Assembly: GCF_913058035.1 (NCBI RefSeq)
Contig: NZ_CAJXPA010000011.1
Location: forward strand, 1-50,049
Length of the DNA: 50,049 nt
Direction of reading: 5' to 3'
DNA from: an uncultured Paraglaciecola sp.
GTDB taxonomy: Bacteria; Pseudomonadota; Gammaproteobacteria; Enterobacterales; Alteromonadaceae
Below are positions 28,376 through 36,870 of this stretch, one piece after another. Position 1 is the first letter of the stretch. Each line of letters starts with the position of its first letter. The position numbers were made by a program, and so were the translations under genes. The notes beneath the pieces were generated by a model. It was not told the DNA's origin, made no database searches, and saw only the letters and a program-made list of their open reading frames with translations.

Positions 28376-31084
28376 ATGTTAATCGAAAAAGATAAGCGAC
28401 AAGAGCAGAGTTTTAGGCCGTCTTTAAACGTTGAATTTGATATTTTTTTACAACAGCAGAGCCAGAGGTTTGCCAGAGAAAATTGTCTGAAAATTGATTT
28501 TCATTGCCATGACCACAACAGCGATGTACCTGACGAATTATGGGGGCGTATCCTCAGGTTGCCTGAAACTTGGTTAAAAACAAAAAAATTGGTCAAGTTG
28601 CTTAAGGATAATGGTAGCCAAGTCATCACCATTACTAATCATAATAATGCGCGTTCTTGTTGGGATCTCAAGGCGAAAGGAATCGATGTACTGGTGGCTG
28701 CAGAATTCACCTGTTTTTTCCCAGAGTACGAATTGTTTATTCACGTTTTAACCTATGGATTTAGCCCAGAGCAGGAAGTGATACTGAATACCAAGCGTCA
28801 AAACGTGTATGATTTTTTGCGTTATGCTGCGGCTGAAGACCTGCCTGTCATTATGCCACACCCTTTATACTTTTATACTCGCAACGGAAAAATTGACTTA
28901 AGCTTGTTTGAAAAGCTTGCGGTGATGTTTGCGCGTTTTGAAGTGTTAAACGGGCAAAGAGATCTGTGGCAAAGTGTTCTGACACTCAACTGGGTGCAAA
29001 GCCTTAGCCCTGAAAAAATCCTTAATTTTGCCAAAAAACATGACCTCAACCCTACCGATTTTGCTGTCGATCCTTATGCACCAAAAGTATTAACCGGAGG
29101 TTCTGATGATCACACAGGCATTTTTGCTGGGCAGAGTGGTTCCTATTTATATATCGAAAATTTGGTTGAACGTCTTGAAACCACTCCCGCCTCTGAACTG
29201 GCGTTAGAAGCCCTAAAAAAAGGTGACATTGCTCCTTTTGGTCAGGTGAGTGAGAATCAAAAGCTCAATATTGCGTTACTAGATTATTTTTCTCAGGTGG
29301 TGACCAAAATCAAAGATCCCGGTTTGTTTAGAATCATGCTGCACCGCGGTTCAACATGGGACAAAGTAGGCTGCTTTGTGGTGAGTAACGTGTTGTTAGA
29401 AATGCAAAAACATAAAAAAACTATGAAGTTCTTCTCGTTTATCCATGAATCCCTGCAAGGTAAAAAACCTAATAAGTTGCTCAAGTGGCAAGTGTCTAAA
29501 GACTATAGGTTTTGTATTACCCAACTAGAAAAAATTGCGGACAGTAGAAAAGAGGGTCTTGAAGCGTTCACCGACACCACTAACCTTGCCATAAAAGACT
29601 TGTTTACTCATCTCAATCGACTGTTTGCACAAAGGGTTGAAAGTGCGATTAAAGACAGTAAAGGCATCCGCTTGGACAGTTTTTCTACTGAAGAGATCAC
29701 CCGTAAGTTTGAAATCCCTAGCCAACTAACGGCGTTATTTTTGGGTGAAGGAAAACGCCAAGATAATATGAGCAATGTTCGAATTGGAAAGTTATTAGAT
29801 AAATTATCCTTCCCCATCCTAATCAGTTTAATTTTGGCGGGCTCTACCTTGGTATCAACCCGAGTGTTGTATCAAAATCGTCAGTTTCTCAATCAATTTG
29901 CTCAACATTTAGGGAAAAATCAGCATTCAAACCGTGCCCTATATCTAACCGATACAATGCTCGACAAAAACGGCGTCTCCACATCCTTGTCTGGCAAACT
30001 CAAAGAAATTCAACGAGCTGATTTGCCAGTCGATTTTTTGATCTGTCACGCAGATGCAAAATCCGCCCCACATTTACATGTGGTTCGCCCGATCACTGAA
30101 TTTGAAGTGCATCGTTATGGAGAACAAAAAATTCGCATACCCGACTTGATGGAAATCGCTAATATTTTTTATGCAGGCGGTTACGATCGAATTATTTGTT
30201 CAACAGAAGGGCCAATGGCAGCGGTATCACTGTTTATTCAACAAATGTTCAACGTGCCTAGTTACTTTTTTATGCACACCGATTGGGTGGATTTTATTAA
30301 ACATACCACCGACCTTAATCAATACGAAAGGGACAGAGTTAGACGCTTAATGCGCGCCTTGTACAATCGATACGATGGTGTCTTTGTGCTCAACAGTGAA
30401 CACAAAGACTGGCTAACAGGGCACGAAATGCAACTTAAAGAAGAAAAAGTATTTTTGACTGCTCACCACACCCAGCCAAGAGATGTAGGTCTGCACAAAG
30501 TCAGCAAAGCCAGCATTATCCCTGGTGCAAATGATGATACTCCGGTGTTGTTTATTGCCTGCAGGTTGAGCAAAGAGAAAGGAATTTTGGATTTACCTGA
30601 AATTGTTGAACGGGCTAAAAAACGTATTCCTAAGCTTAGAATTGTGGTGGCGGGTTCAGGCCCTGCTCAAGAGCAACTTAAGCAAATATTACCCGATGCC
30701 ATATTTTTAGGTTGGCAAAACAAAAAGCAACTAGCGGCCCTGTATTTAAGTTTGGATTTATTTGTGTTCCCTTCACGTTTTGATACCTTTGGTAATGTGA
30801 TTTTAGAGGCCTTTGTACATGGTATGCCTGCTATTGCATACAACTGTAAAGGGCCTAAAGACATCATCCAACATAATAAAAATGGCTATTTGGTGGATGA
30901 TATTGCCGGTATGAGCTCAAAAATTATTGAGTATTTTTTACATTCAGACATACAGCGCAATATGCAGAAAAATGCCTTGCAAAGGGCCTCAGAATATCAG
31001 GCTGAACCTATCATGCAGCAATTTCTGCAAGACATGGGTTTAGAGCTTCCTATTATGTACAACAATCAAAGAACGGTGGCTTAA
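28376..31084 (+). CDS. PHP-domain / glycosyltransferase family 4 fusion protein
   Basis: A 902-residue two-part protein. Residues about 38-310 are a PHP metal-dependent hydrolase-like domain: DFHCHDHNSD, ITITNHNNA (usual TDHN has Asp), AAEFTCFF, IMPHP and GGSDDHTG supply most metal ligands. Residues about 510-895 are a GT-B fold: ALYLTDTMLDKNGVSTSL, a FIACRLSKEKGILDL strand, VVAGSGP, and SRFDTFGNVILEAFVHGMP, where the first acid of the family E-x7-E pair is Asp. It likely transfers a sugar from a nucleotide donor to a lipid or lipid-linked acceptor. It starts two bases after the aminotransferase stop, with AGGTAGGT ahead. Confidence 0.77.
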   Translation: MLIEKDKRQEQSFRPSLNVEFDIFLQQQSQRFARENCLKIDFHCHDHNSDVPDELWGRILRLPETWLKTKKLVKLLKDNGSQVITITNHNNARSCWDLKAKGIDVLVAAEFTCFFPEYELFIHVLTYGFSPEQEVILNTKRQNVYDFLRYAAAEDLPVIMPHPLYFYTRNGKIDLSLFEKLAVMFARFEVLNGQRDLWQSVLTLNWVQSLSPEKILNFAKKHDLNPTDFAVDPYAPKVLTGGSDDHTGIFAGQSGSYLYIENLVERLETTPASELALEALKKGDIAPFGQVSENQKLNIALLDYFSQVVTKIKDPGLFRIMLHRGSTWDKVGCFVVSNVLLEMQKHKKTMKFFSFIHESLQGKKPNKLLKWQVSKDYRFCITQLEKIADSRKEGLEAFTDTTNLAIKDLFTHLNRLFAQRVESAIKDSKGIRLDSFSTEEITRKFEIPSQLTALFLGEGKRQDNMSNVRIGKLLDKLSFPILISLILAGSTLVSTRVLYQNRQFLNQFAQHLGKNQHSNRALYLTDTMLDKNGVSTSLSGKLKEIQRADLPVDFLICHADAKSAPHLHVVRPITEFEVHRYGEQKIRIPDLMEIANIFYAGGYDRIICSTEGPMAAVSLFIQQMFNVPSYFFMHTDWVDFIKHTTDLNQYERDRVRRLMRALYNRYDGVFVLNSEHKDWLTGHEMQLKEEKVFLTAHHTQPRDVGLHKVSKASIIPGANDDTPVLFIACRLSKEKGILDLPEIVERAKKRIPKLRIVVAGSGPAQEQLKQILPDAIFLGWQNKKQLAALYLSLDLFVFPSRFDTFGNVILEAFVHGMPAIAYNCKGPKDIIQHNKNGYLVDDIAGMSSKIIEYFLHSDIQRNMQKNALQRASEYQAEPIMQQFLQDMGLELPIMYNNQRTVA

Positions 31085-31086
31085 GC

Positions 31087-31965
31087 GTGACTACCCGTGT
31101 GCAGAGCTTATCTAAACGTGAGCAGCTTAATTTTTTGTTAACCAATCGCATTCCAAGAAGATGGTTAACCTTTTTCATGGGCTGGTATAGCCAAATACAA
31201 AGTCCACTATTAACTAAGTTTTCAATCTGGCTATGGACTTTATTTGCCGAAGACTTAAGGCTCCAAGATGCTAAAAAACAACATTTCACGAGTTTAGGTG
31301 ACTGTTTTACACGTGAGTTGAAAGATGGGTTAAGACCTATCGCCAAACATCCTGAGCGAGTCATTAGCCCGTGCGATGCAATTATTGGTGAATATGGTGA
31401 TATCCAAGGTACGCAGGTCTTTCAAGCTAAAGGTTTTCCATATGATATCAGTGAGTTAATTCCGAATTTACATATGAATCATAAATACCGAAATGGTAAA
31501 TATATAACCTTACGTTTGAAATCTAGTATGTACCATCGATTTCATGCACCTGTTGATTGTTTTGTTAGCAAGGTTACCTACATATCGGGTGACACTTGGA
31601 ACGTTAATCCGGTTGCGCTTAAACGCATAGAAAAACTGTTCTGTAAAAACGAGCGAGCAGTAGTTGAATTGCACAGCAATCACCCAACCAGCTGCATTAC
31701 ATTAGTGCCAGTTGCCGCCATTCTAGTGGCGAGCATGAAGTTTAACTTTTTACCTCAGGTCCTAAATTTAAAATACCAAGGCCCAAATAATATTTCTTGT
31801 GATGCCCAGTTTAATAAAGGTGATGAAATGGGCTACTTCCAGCATGGCTCCACCATTATCTTATTTGCCACCAGTAACTATCAATTTTGCGAAGGCATTG
31901 AAAAGGGCAAACTGATAAAAATGGGGCAACCCCTGCTTACCGGGCATCTAACCAGTTTTCCATAA
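31087..31965 (+). CDS. Phosphatidylserine decarboxylase-like pyruvoyl enzyme
   Basis: A 292-residue protein of the PSD family. Conserved parts are FTRELKDGLRPI, VISPCDAIIGEYG, the YHRFHAPVDC segment with the catalytic His, and GYFQHGSTIILFA, whose GST (Ser255) is the self-cleavage site where the pyruvoyl group forms. PSD decarboxylates phosphatidylserine to phosphatidylethanolamine at the inner membrane. The start is GTG, two bases after the preceding stop. Because the gene is embedded with an aminotransferase and a glycosyltransferase, it may be a second PSD paralogue for a different serine-containing lipid; the housekeeping psd would be elsewhere. Confidence 0.83.
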   Translation: MTTRVQSLSKREQLNFLLTNRIPRRWLTFFMGWYSQIQSPLLTKFSIWLWTLFAEDLRLQDAKKQHFTSLGDCFTRELKDGLRPIAKHPERVISPCDAIIGEYGDIQGTQVFQAKGFPYDISELIPNLHMNHKYRNGKYITLRLKSSMYHRFHAPVDCFVSKVTYISGDTWNVNPVALKRIEKLFCKNERAVVELHSNHPTSCITLVPVAAILVASMKFNFLPQVLNLKYQGPNNISCDAQFNKGDEMGYFQHGSTIILFATSNYQFCEGIEKGKLIKMGQPLLTGHLTSFP

Positions 31966-32026
31966 CACTAACGCGGTGTAAGTAAACCGTTGATTTTTCA
32001 CTGACTAACCACTAATAGGTAACAAC

Positions 32027-32665
32027 ATGACCTTTTTTGAAGAACTACAAAAGCAACGTTGGGATGACCACCGCTATTATCACCACAATAGAATTAACCA
32101 ATTTTTGCACTTACTCAGCGCCAGTTGTTTTATCGCAAGCTATATTCTGGTGTTTTACTATCCTGCCGCCGCCGCTCTAGTGGGATGGTTGTTGGCTATG
32201 GTACTGCGTCAAACTGGACACTTCTTTTTTGAGCCTAAGACTTATGACGAAGTGAACAAGACTACTCACAATTATAAAGAAAGCGTCAAAGTGGGATACA
32301 ACCTGCAACGTAAGGTTGTGTTGTTATCACTATGGGCATTAGTCCCTGTCGTGCTTTTTTTTGAACCCACATTTTTCGGCATATTTACTGCTACTACTAC
32401 TGACATTAGCGACATCAGCGGATTTGTGAATAACATGGCGATGGTATGGTTAGTGGTGGGTTTAGGCGCGATAGTATTCAGAACTGTGCATTTGTTTAAA
32501 CTAATGGGGGTGCAATCTGGGTTCGTCTGGTTTACCAAAATTGCTACAGACCCTTTCCACGACATCAAAATTTACCATAAATCTTTGTACTACATTATGA
32601 AAGGCGAGATGTACGACAATATGGATGATTGGTACGAAGACGCGTCTTTTGAAAACAAAGCCTAG
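32027..32665 (+). CDS. Mpo1/DUF962-like membrane protein
   Basis: A 212-residue membrane protein with four or five hydrophobic segments. HRYYHHNRINQFLHLL (His15, 19, 20, 28) and RQTGHFFFEPKT (His65) match the pattern of DUF962/Mpo1 proteins; yeast Mpo1 is an Fe-dependent dioxygenase acting on 2-hydroxy fatty acids. Further His occur in DPFHDIKIYHKSLYY near the C-terminus. It lies 61 bp after the PSD-like gene on the same strand with AGGTAAC ahead of the ATG, so it is likely part of the lipid cluster and may modify a fatty acyl chain. The family call is moderate and the reaction is inferred. Confidence 0.55.
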   Translation: MTFFEELQKQRWDDHRYYHHNRINQFLHLLSASCFIASYILVFYYPAAAALVGWLLAMVLRQTGHFFFEPKTYDEVNKTTHNYKESVKVGYNLQRKVVLLSLWALVPVVLFFEPTFFGIFTATTTDISDISGFVNNMAMVWLVVGLGAIVFRTVHLFKLMGVQSGFVWFTKIATDPFHDIKIYHKSLYYIMKGEMYDNMDDWYEDASFENKA

Positions 32666-32779
32666 ATTTGCAGAATACTCTGATAAAACGATAGGTAGAT
32701 AAAACGGATCTTCATGGTTTCGATTTACCTATTGTTTAGGATCTTTTATTTTTCTCTAGAGACAACTTTTTTAAATAGT

Positions 32780-32804
32780 GTATTCGACTTAGTAAGTCGA
32801 ATAC
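32780..32804. repeat. 25-bp perfect palindrome
   Basis: GTATTCGACTTA, a central G, then its exact reverse complement TAAGTCGAATAC. The Mpo1-like gene ends 115 bp upstream. An A-run rather than a T-run follows on the plus strand, so it is more like an operator or a cruciform than a terminator. Confidence 0.75.
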
Positions 32805-33011
32805 GTCAAAAAAAGGTTTATCGATGAAGATCACTTTAATTAATAACAGATAGACCTTTTGCTTATGAGTTTAGACTTTTTCAAGACAGCAGAAACGCCT
32901 TTAATAAATCAAATATTTATAAATATGTTTTCCAGCATTTAATAAACCTTTCACCACATAACAATTATTGTCGTCAGCCCGAACATCTTAGGCACGTTCG
33001 GTGGCAATTAA

Positions 33012-33134
33012 TCAATTTATTGCGTCAATAGTTTGTTCGATAACCTTAGGGTCAAATGTCAGTGACAAATCATAGCCTTTTTTGCTAAAGATTAAATATT
33101 CTCGCCTGATTAGTCTAGGCTTATCAATTTGAAC
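33012..33134 (-). pseudogene. Possible gene remnant, 40 codons
   Basis: On the minus strand, between an in-frame TGA (33135-33137) and a TGA stop at 33012-33014, the translation contains KPRLIRREYLIFSKKG and LSLTFDPKVIEQTIDAIN, with the composition of a real C-terminus. There is no usable start codon, and the sequence upstream of the first TGA is also open for about 19 codons. I do not recognise the family. It may be the tail of a decayed gene or chance. Confidence 0.3.
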
Positions 33135-33422
33135 TCAATTTGAACTTGATGCCTGTTTCCACAATTTAAGCCATATTGTGGTTGCTTGTGGCTAAACTTC
33201 GTACTCTATGATTGTAAATCATAGGTCATTTTTGCTATCTGCCTCTGCTTTGTAAAGCCATGAGAGTAAGCTCTGTGTTTTTACGATACAGTCAGTATAA
33301 AGTCGCTTCAGATTATGAAAGCAATCACTAGATTTAATTAATAAGGTAATATGTTTGCTGTACGGAGCAGTTCACTTTAGTATCTAAAACACTGTTAGAC
33401 ATTTAACATCTTGGAGTATTTT

Positions 33423-34010
33423 ATGTTGAAATTATACGGTTCCACTACTTCTCCCTATGTAAGACGTTTGCGCATCTGGTTGGCGAATACTGACCATGAA
33501 TTTATCAATCTTCAGATTTTTTCGGAACAAGACAGGCGACTTCTTGCAGCGAAAAATCCTACCATGAAAATACCTATGTTAGAGGATGTTACTAACGACG
33601 TGACGCGGGTCATTTTTGATTCGAGAATTATCTACCGTTATTTAACTGATAAGTTTGATGATCCATTGCTGAGCTGGGAGCAAGAGAACCAACTGACTCT
33701 CATAGACTCAGCCAACGACTCTTTGGTGCAAATGTTTATCTTATCTAACTCTGATATTCAGCCTGACGAAGACAAACTATATTTTAAGCTGCAAAAAGAG
33801 CGAGTGAATGCGGTATTAGTACACTTAAATGAGATGGTGGCGAAACAACAGTTTGCCAGTTGGAACTACCCCGCAGTTTGTCTTTATTGTTTAGTTGATT
33901 GGATCGAGTTTAGAAACTTACATAACATGCAGGGCTTAACCGACCTATTGGCGTTCCATGATGATAACGTGCAACGTATTGAAGTGACTGCCACCGACCC
34001 GAGAAATTAG
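33423..34010 (+). CDS. Glutathione S-transferase family protein
   Basis: A 195-residue protein. The thioredoxin-like N-terminal domain starts MLKLYGSTTSPYVRRLRIWL, with Ser/Tyr in the usual catalytic area, and has MKIPMLED with the cis-Pro and IFDSRIIYRYL with the glutathione-contacting Ser region. A short helical C-terminal domain follows. Members conjugate or reduce with glutathione in the cytoplasm; substrate unknown. The reading could begin earlier at TTG 33411, but TTGGAG there (33411-33416) is better read as the ribosome binding site for ATG 33423. Confidence 0.83.
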   Translation: MLKLYGSTTSPYVRRLRIWLANTDHEFINLQIFSEQDRRLLAAKNPTMKIPMLEDVTNDVTRVIFDSRIIYRYLTDKFDDPLLSWEQENQLTLIDSANDSLVQMFILSNSDIQPDEDKLYFKLQKERVNAVLVHLNEMVAKQQFASWNYPAVCLYCLVDWIEFRNLHNMQGLTDLLAFHDDNVQRIEVTATDPRN

Positions 34011-34288
34011 TCTAATTGGTCAGACGTAATATGGGCTATGGTTGTATTAATCATAGAGCTTGTATTTATTTGTTTACAAATTTTTAACAATTGCCTGCAT
34101 ATAGCACAATATTACTGCCAACCTAGATTTGCAACTGCGCACAACCTTCGCTAAGTTTTAACTACGAATTTCACTGATTCGCAATAAATATGTGATTTTG
34201 ACAAAACGGAAGTTACCTTTCGGCAAGTAGCCACACAAATCCCTCGACTATAATAAAGTACATATCGAAGTATACAGGGAACAATTCA

Positions 34289-36133
34289 ATGAAAAATTTT
34301 AAGTACAAAGCTATTTCTGTCGCCACCGCTATAGCCCTAGGACTATCGGCCAGCGCCCAAGCAGCAGATGACCGTTATGTCATTCAGGTTGATGAAAGTA
34401 AAAAAGGTTTAGTAAAAGTATTGACCAAAAAATTAGGCGGTGTGATACACGTCGACTCAAATGGTTTTTTGGCCGCTACCTTCTCAGGTAAAACATTGGC
34501 CGATGTCAGGGGTTTGTTAAACAACCCACACATCACGTTAATTGAAGAAGACCAACTGCGAAAACGAAGTGGCCTTTTCAATGACGACATCGGTAATCCA
34601 ATGGTGCAACAAGTTACACCTTATGCAGTTAAACAATCACAAGCCAGTGATGTCAACCTGCAACCAGGTATGAAGGTCTGTGTAATCGATTCTGGTCTTG
34701 ATATGTCCAGTGGTGATTTTTTAGAGGACCGAATCAACGGTGACAATGATTCAGGCACAGGTAATTGGTTTGTAGCAGGAGGTGAGCATGGCACACACGT
34801 AGCAGGCACCATTGCTGCTGCGGATAATGGTTTTGGTGTGGTAGGTATGGCACCAGGCGTGCCTTTACATATCATCAAAGTGTTTAATGCCGAAGGTTAC
34901 GCTTACTCGTCTAATTTGGCTCAAGCAGCGAATTTATGTGGCGCAGCTGGTGCAAACATTATCAGCATGAGTCTTGGCGGTGGTGGTGCAAACAGCACTG
35001 AAGAAAATGCTTTCAAAGACTTTACCGCGAACGGTGGACTGGTTGTGGCCGCGGCCGGAAATGATGGCAACTCAGTGCGTTCATATCCTGCGGGTTACCC
35101 ATCGGTCATGATGATTGGTGCCAATGATAGCAACAACAATATTGCTGATTTTTCTCAGTTCCCAGGTTGCACAACGGGAAGAGGCAAAAGAGCTACTACT
35201 GATGAAACAATTTGTGTTGAAGTAACCGCTGGTGGTGTAAACACCTTATCTACCTTTCCTGCTGGCCTTGCCAGTGCCGCTGGTTTAAGTGCTGATGGAA
35301 CGTCTTACGAAACCTCTGCTATGGAAAATTATGGCACAGTTAATCAAGGCGCAATTTATTTCATGGGCACAGCAGAAGCCGTTGATACAGATGCCGCAGG
35401 TAAAGTGTGCGTCATCGACCGCGGTACTATCTCTTTCTTCGACAAGGTCTATAACTGTGAAGAGTCAGGTGGTGTAGGTGCGGTCATTATTAACAATGAA
35501 CCAGGTGTGTTGTACGGCACTTTGGGTGATGCAAGCAGCAACACTACTTCTATTCCAGCGGTAGGGACAGCACAGGAAGATCGTTCAGCTCTGATGGCAG
35601 CAACGTCAATGGATATTAGTGTGACCTCAAGTGACTATGGTTTCTTAAGTGGCACGTCTATGGCAACACCAGCGGTATCAGGAGTGGCTGCATTAGTATG
35701 GTCAAATCATCCAACATGTACTGGTAGTCAAATTCGCCAAGTGTTAAAAGACACAGCAATGGATGCAGGCGCAGCAGGTAAAGATGACTACTTTGGTTAC
35801 GGCATTGTTCAGGCTGCTGACGCAAATGCGTACATTACAGACAATAATATCTGTGATGGTGGAACTGCACCTCCTACAGGTGGCGATTTAACCCTCACTG
35901 TATCAGGTTATAAATCCAGGGGCTCGCACGTTGTTGATTTAAGTTGGACTGGTGCAAACACCTCTAATGTAGATGTTTATAAAAATGGTGGTTTTTTAGC
36001 CAATACAGTGAACGATGGTAATTTAACCATTAACCTAAACACCAAAGGTGGTGGAACATACACTTTCCAAGTATGTGAAGACGGTGAAGACGGTATGTCA
36101 ACTTGTTCAGAAACGTTAACAGTAGTCTTTTAA
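34289..36133 (+). CDS. Secreted subtilisin-like S8 serine protease with PA-domain insert
   Basis: A 614-residue extracellular endopeptidase. A signal peptide (residues 1 to about 26, ending ASAQA) and an I9-type inhibitory propeptide (about 30-92) precede the catalytic domain. The triad is Asp134 (VCVIDSGLD), His170 (EHGTHVAGT) and Ser457 (SGTSMATPAVSG), with the oxyanion Asn in AAAGNDG. A protease-associated domain lies between His and Ser (about 310-430; VCVIDRGTISFFDKVYNC). A C-terminal beta-sandwich-like domain (about 535-614) resembles the appendages of marine secreted subtilases. AGGGAA precedes the ATG and a strong terminator follows, so it is a single-gene unit. Confidence 0.92.
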   Translation: MKNFKYKAISVATAIALGLSASAQAADDRYVIQVDESKKGLVKVLTKKLGGVIHVDSNGFLAATFSGKTLADVRGLLNNPHITLIEEDQLRKRSGLFNDDIGNPMVQQVTPYAVKQSQASDVNLQPGMKVCVIDSGLDMSSGDFLEDRINGDNDSGTGNWFVAGGEHGTHVAGTIAAADNGFGVVGMAPGVPLHIIKVFNAEGYAYSSNLAQAANLCGAAGANIISMSLGGGGANSTEENAFKDFTANGGLVVAAAGNDGNSVRSYPAGYPSVMMIGANDSNNNIADFSQFPGCTTGRGKRATTDETICVEVTAGGVNTLSTFPAGLASAAGLSADGTSYETSAMENYGTVNQGAIYFMGTAEAVDTDAAGKVCVIDRGTISFFDKVYNCEESGGVGAVIINNEPGVLYGTLGDASSNTTSIPAVGTAQEDRSALMAATSMDISVTSSDYGFLSGTSMATPAVSGVAALVWSNHPTCTGSQIRQVLKDTAMDAGAAGKDDYFGYGIVQAADANAYITDNNICDGGTAPPTGGDLTLTVSGYKSRGSHVVDLSWTGANTSNVDVYKNGGFLANTVNDGNLTINLNTKGGGTYTFQVCEDGEDGMSTCSETLTVVF

Positions 36134-36150
36134 GCTAATAATAAAAAAAA

Positions 36151-36179
36151 GGCGAGCCTAAGTGGCTCGCCTTTTTTTT
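36151..36179 (+). terminator. Rho-independent terminator after the subtilase gene
   Basis: Perfect 8-bp stem GGCGAGCC / GGCTCGCC with a TAAGT loop, flanked by eight A and eight T residues. Confidence 0.95.
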
Positions 36180-36224
36180 GTTGATCTTTGGTATGCTTAG
36201 GTTTTTAATACATAAGGTAACGTC

Positions 36225-36518
36225 ATGAACGAACAACAAAAACTCGAAGCCGAAGCTTCTGCTTTTAGACAATTATTAAAACATCTAGATGAAAACAAAG
36301 ATGTGCAAAATATTGATTTGATGATACTTGCGGATTTTTGTCGTAACTGTTTATCGAAGTGGTACATGGCGGGCGCTAAAGAGCAGGGTGTTGAAATAGA
36401 TTACGATCAAGCACGTGAAGCTGTCTATGGAATGCCCTTTAGTGACTGGAAAGCTAATCACCAACTGCCGGCCAGTGAAGAACAATTAGCAGCGTTTGAA
36501 GCACGGCAAACGTCGTAA
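36225..36518 (+). CDS. DUF1244 family protein
   Basis: A 97-residue soluble protein. LADFCRNCLSKWYMAGAKEQG and YGMPFSDWKANHQ are the conserved DUF1244 stretches, including the paired Cys of FCRNC that suggest metal binding. The family is widespread in proteobacteria and has no known activity. It is preceded by the subtilase terminator and followed by a non-coding stretch, so it is likely transcribed alone. Confidence 0.85.
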   Translation: MNEQQKLEAEASAFRQLLKHLDENKDVQNIDLMILADFCRNCLSKWYMAGAKEQGVEIDYDQAREAVYGMPFSDWKANHQLPASEEQLAAFEARQTS

Positions 36519-36870
36519 AAATAACACCTAAAAACATCTATGCCGCTGTCCTCGAAATTTTTTTTGGTAGCAGGCACAGGTTTTCTGTTTCTTTGTCCAT
36601 CAAGATCCCGCAACTTAATCTCATTGGTGTTTATCACATTGACTGAACTAATACTGAACTAATGAGTGAAAAACAGAGGTAAGGATGAACAAAGATACAG
36701 GCTTATACTGTTTCAAAATCACCTGGTGATTCGAGAATGTTCAGTGAAAGTGCATAATGAAAGTGTTCAGTGAAAGTGCATAATGAAAGTGCATAATGAA
36801 AGTGTACAGTGAAAGTGCATGTTTTACCGCCAGTTATACTTTATGGCGATCATCATAAAAAGGGACCCAA
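36519..36870. other. Intergenic region holding a tandem repeat array
   Basis: 352 bp without a gene. Its last part carries the 13-bp repeat array at 36739-36820, which ends 50 bp ahead of the tricorn-like start codon. The remainder shows nothing I can support. Confidence 0.5.
36739..36820. repeat. 13-bp tandem repeat array (six units)
   Basis: Units A = GTTCAGTGAAAGT and B = GCATAATGAAAGT share the ending TGAAAGT. The order is A, B, A, B, B, A (the last with one change, GTACAGTGAAAGT), then the first four bases of B. The first two AB pairs form an exact 26-bp duplication. Confidence 0.93.

Larger units (their letters stand above)
32666..33422. other. Intergenic region with palindrome and coding remnant
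   Basis: About 750 bp without an intact gene. It contains a 25-bp perfect palindrome (32780-32804), a 6-bp stem CCGAAC/GTTCGG (32979-32984 and 32996-33001), and a minus-strand stretch at 33012-33134 that reads like real protein but has no start codon. Confidence 0.5.
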
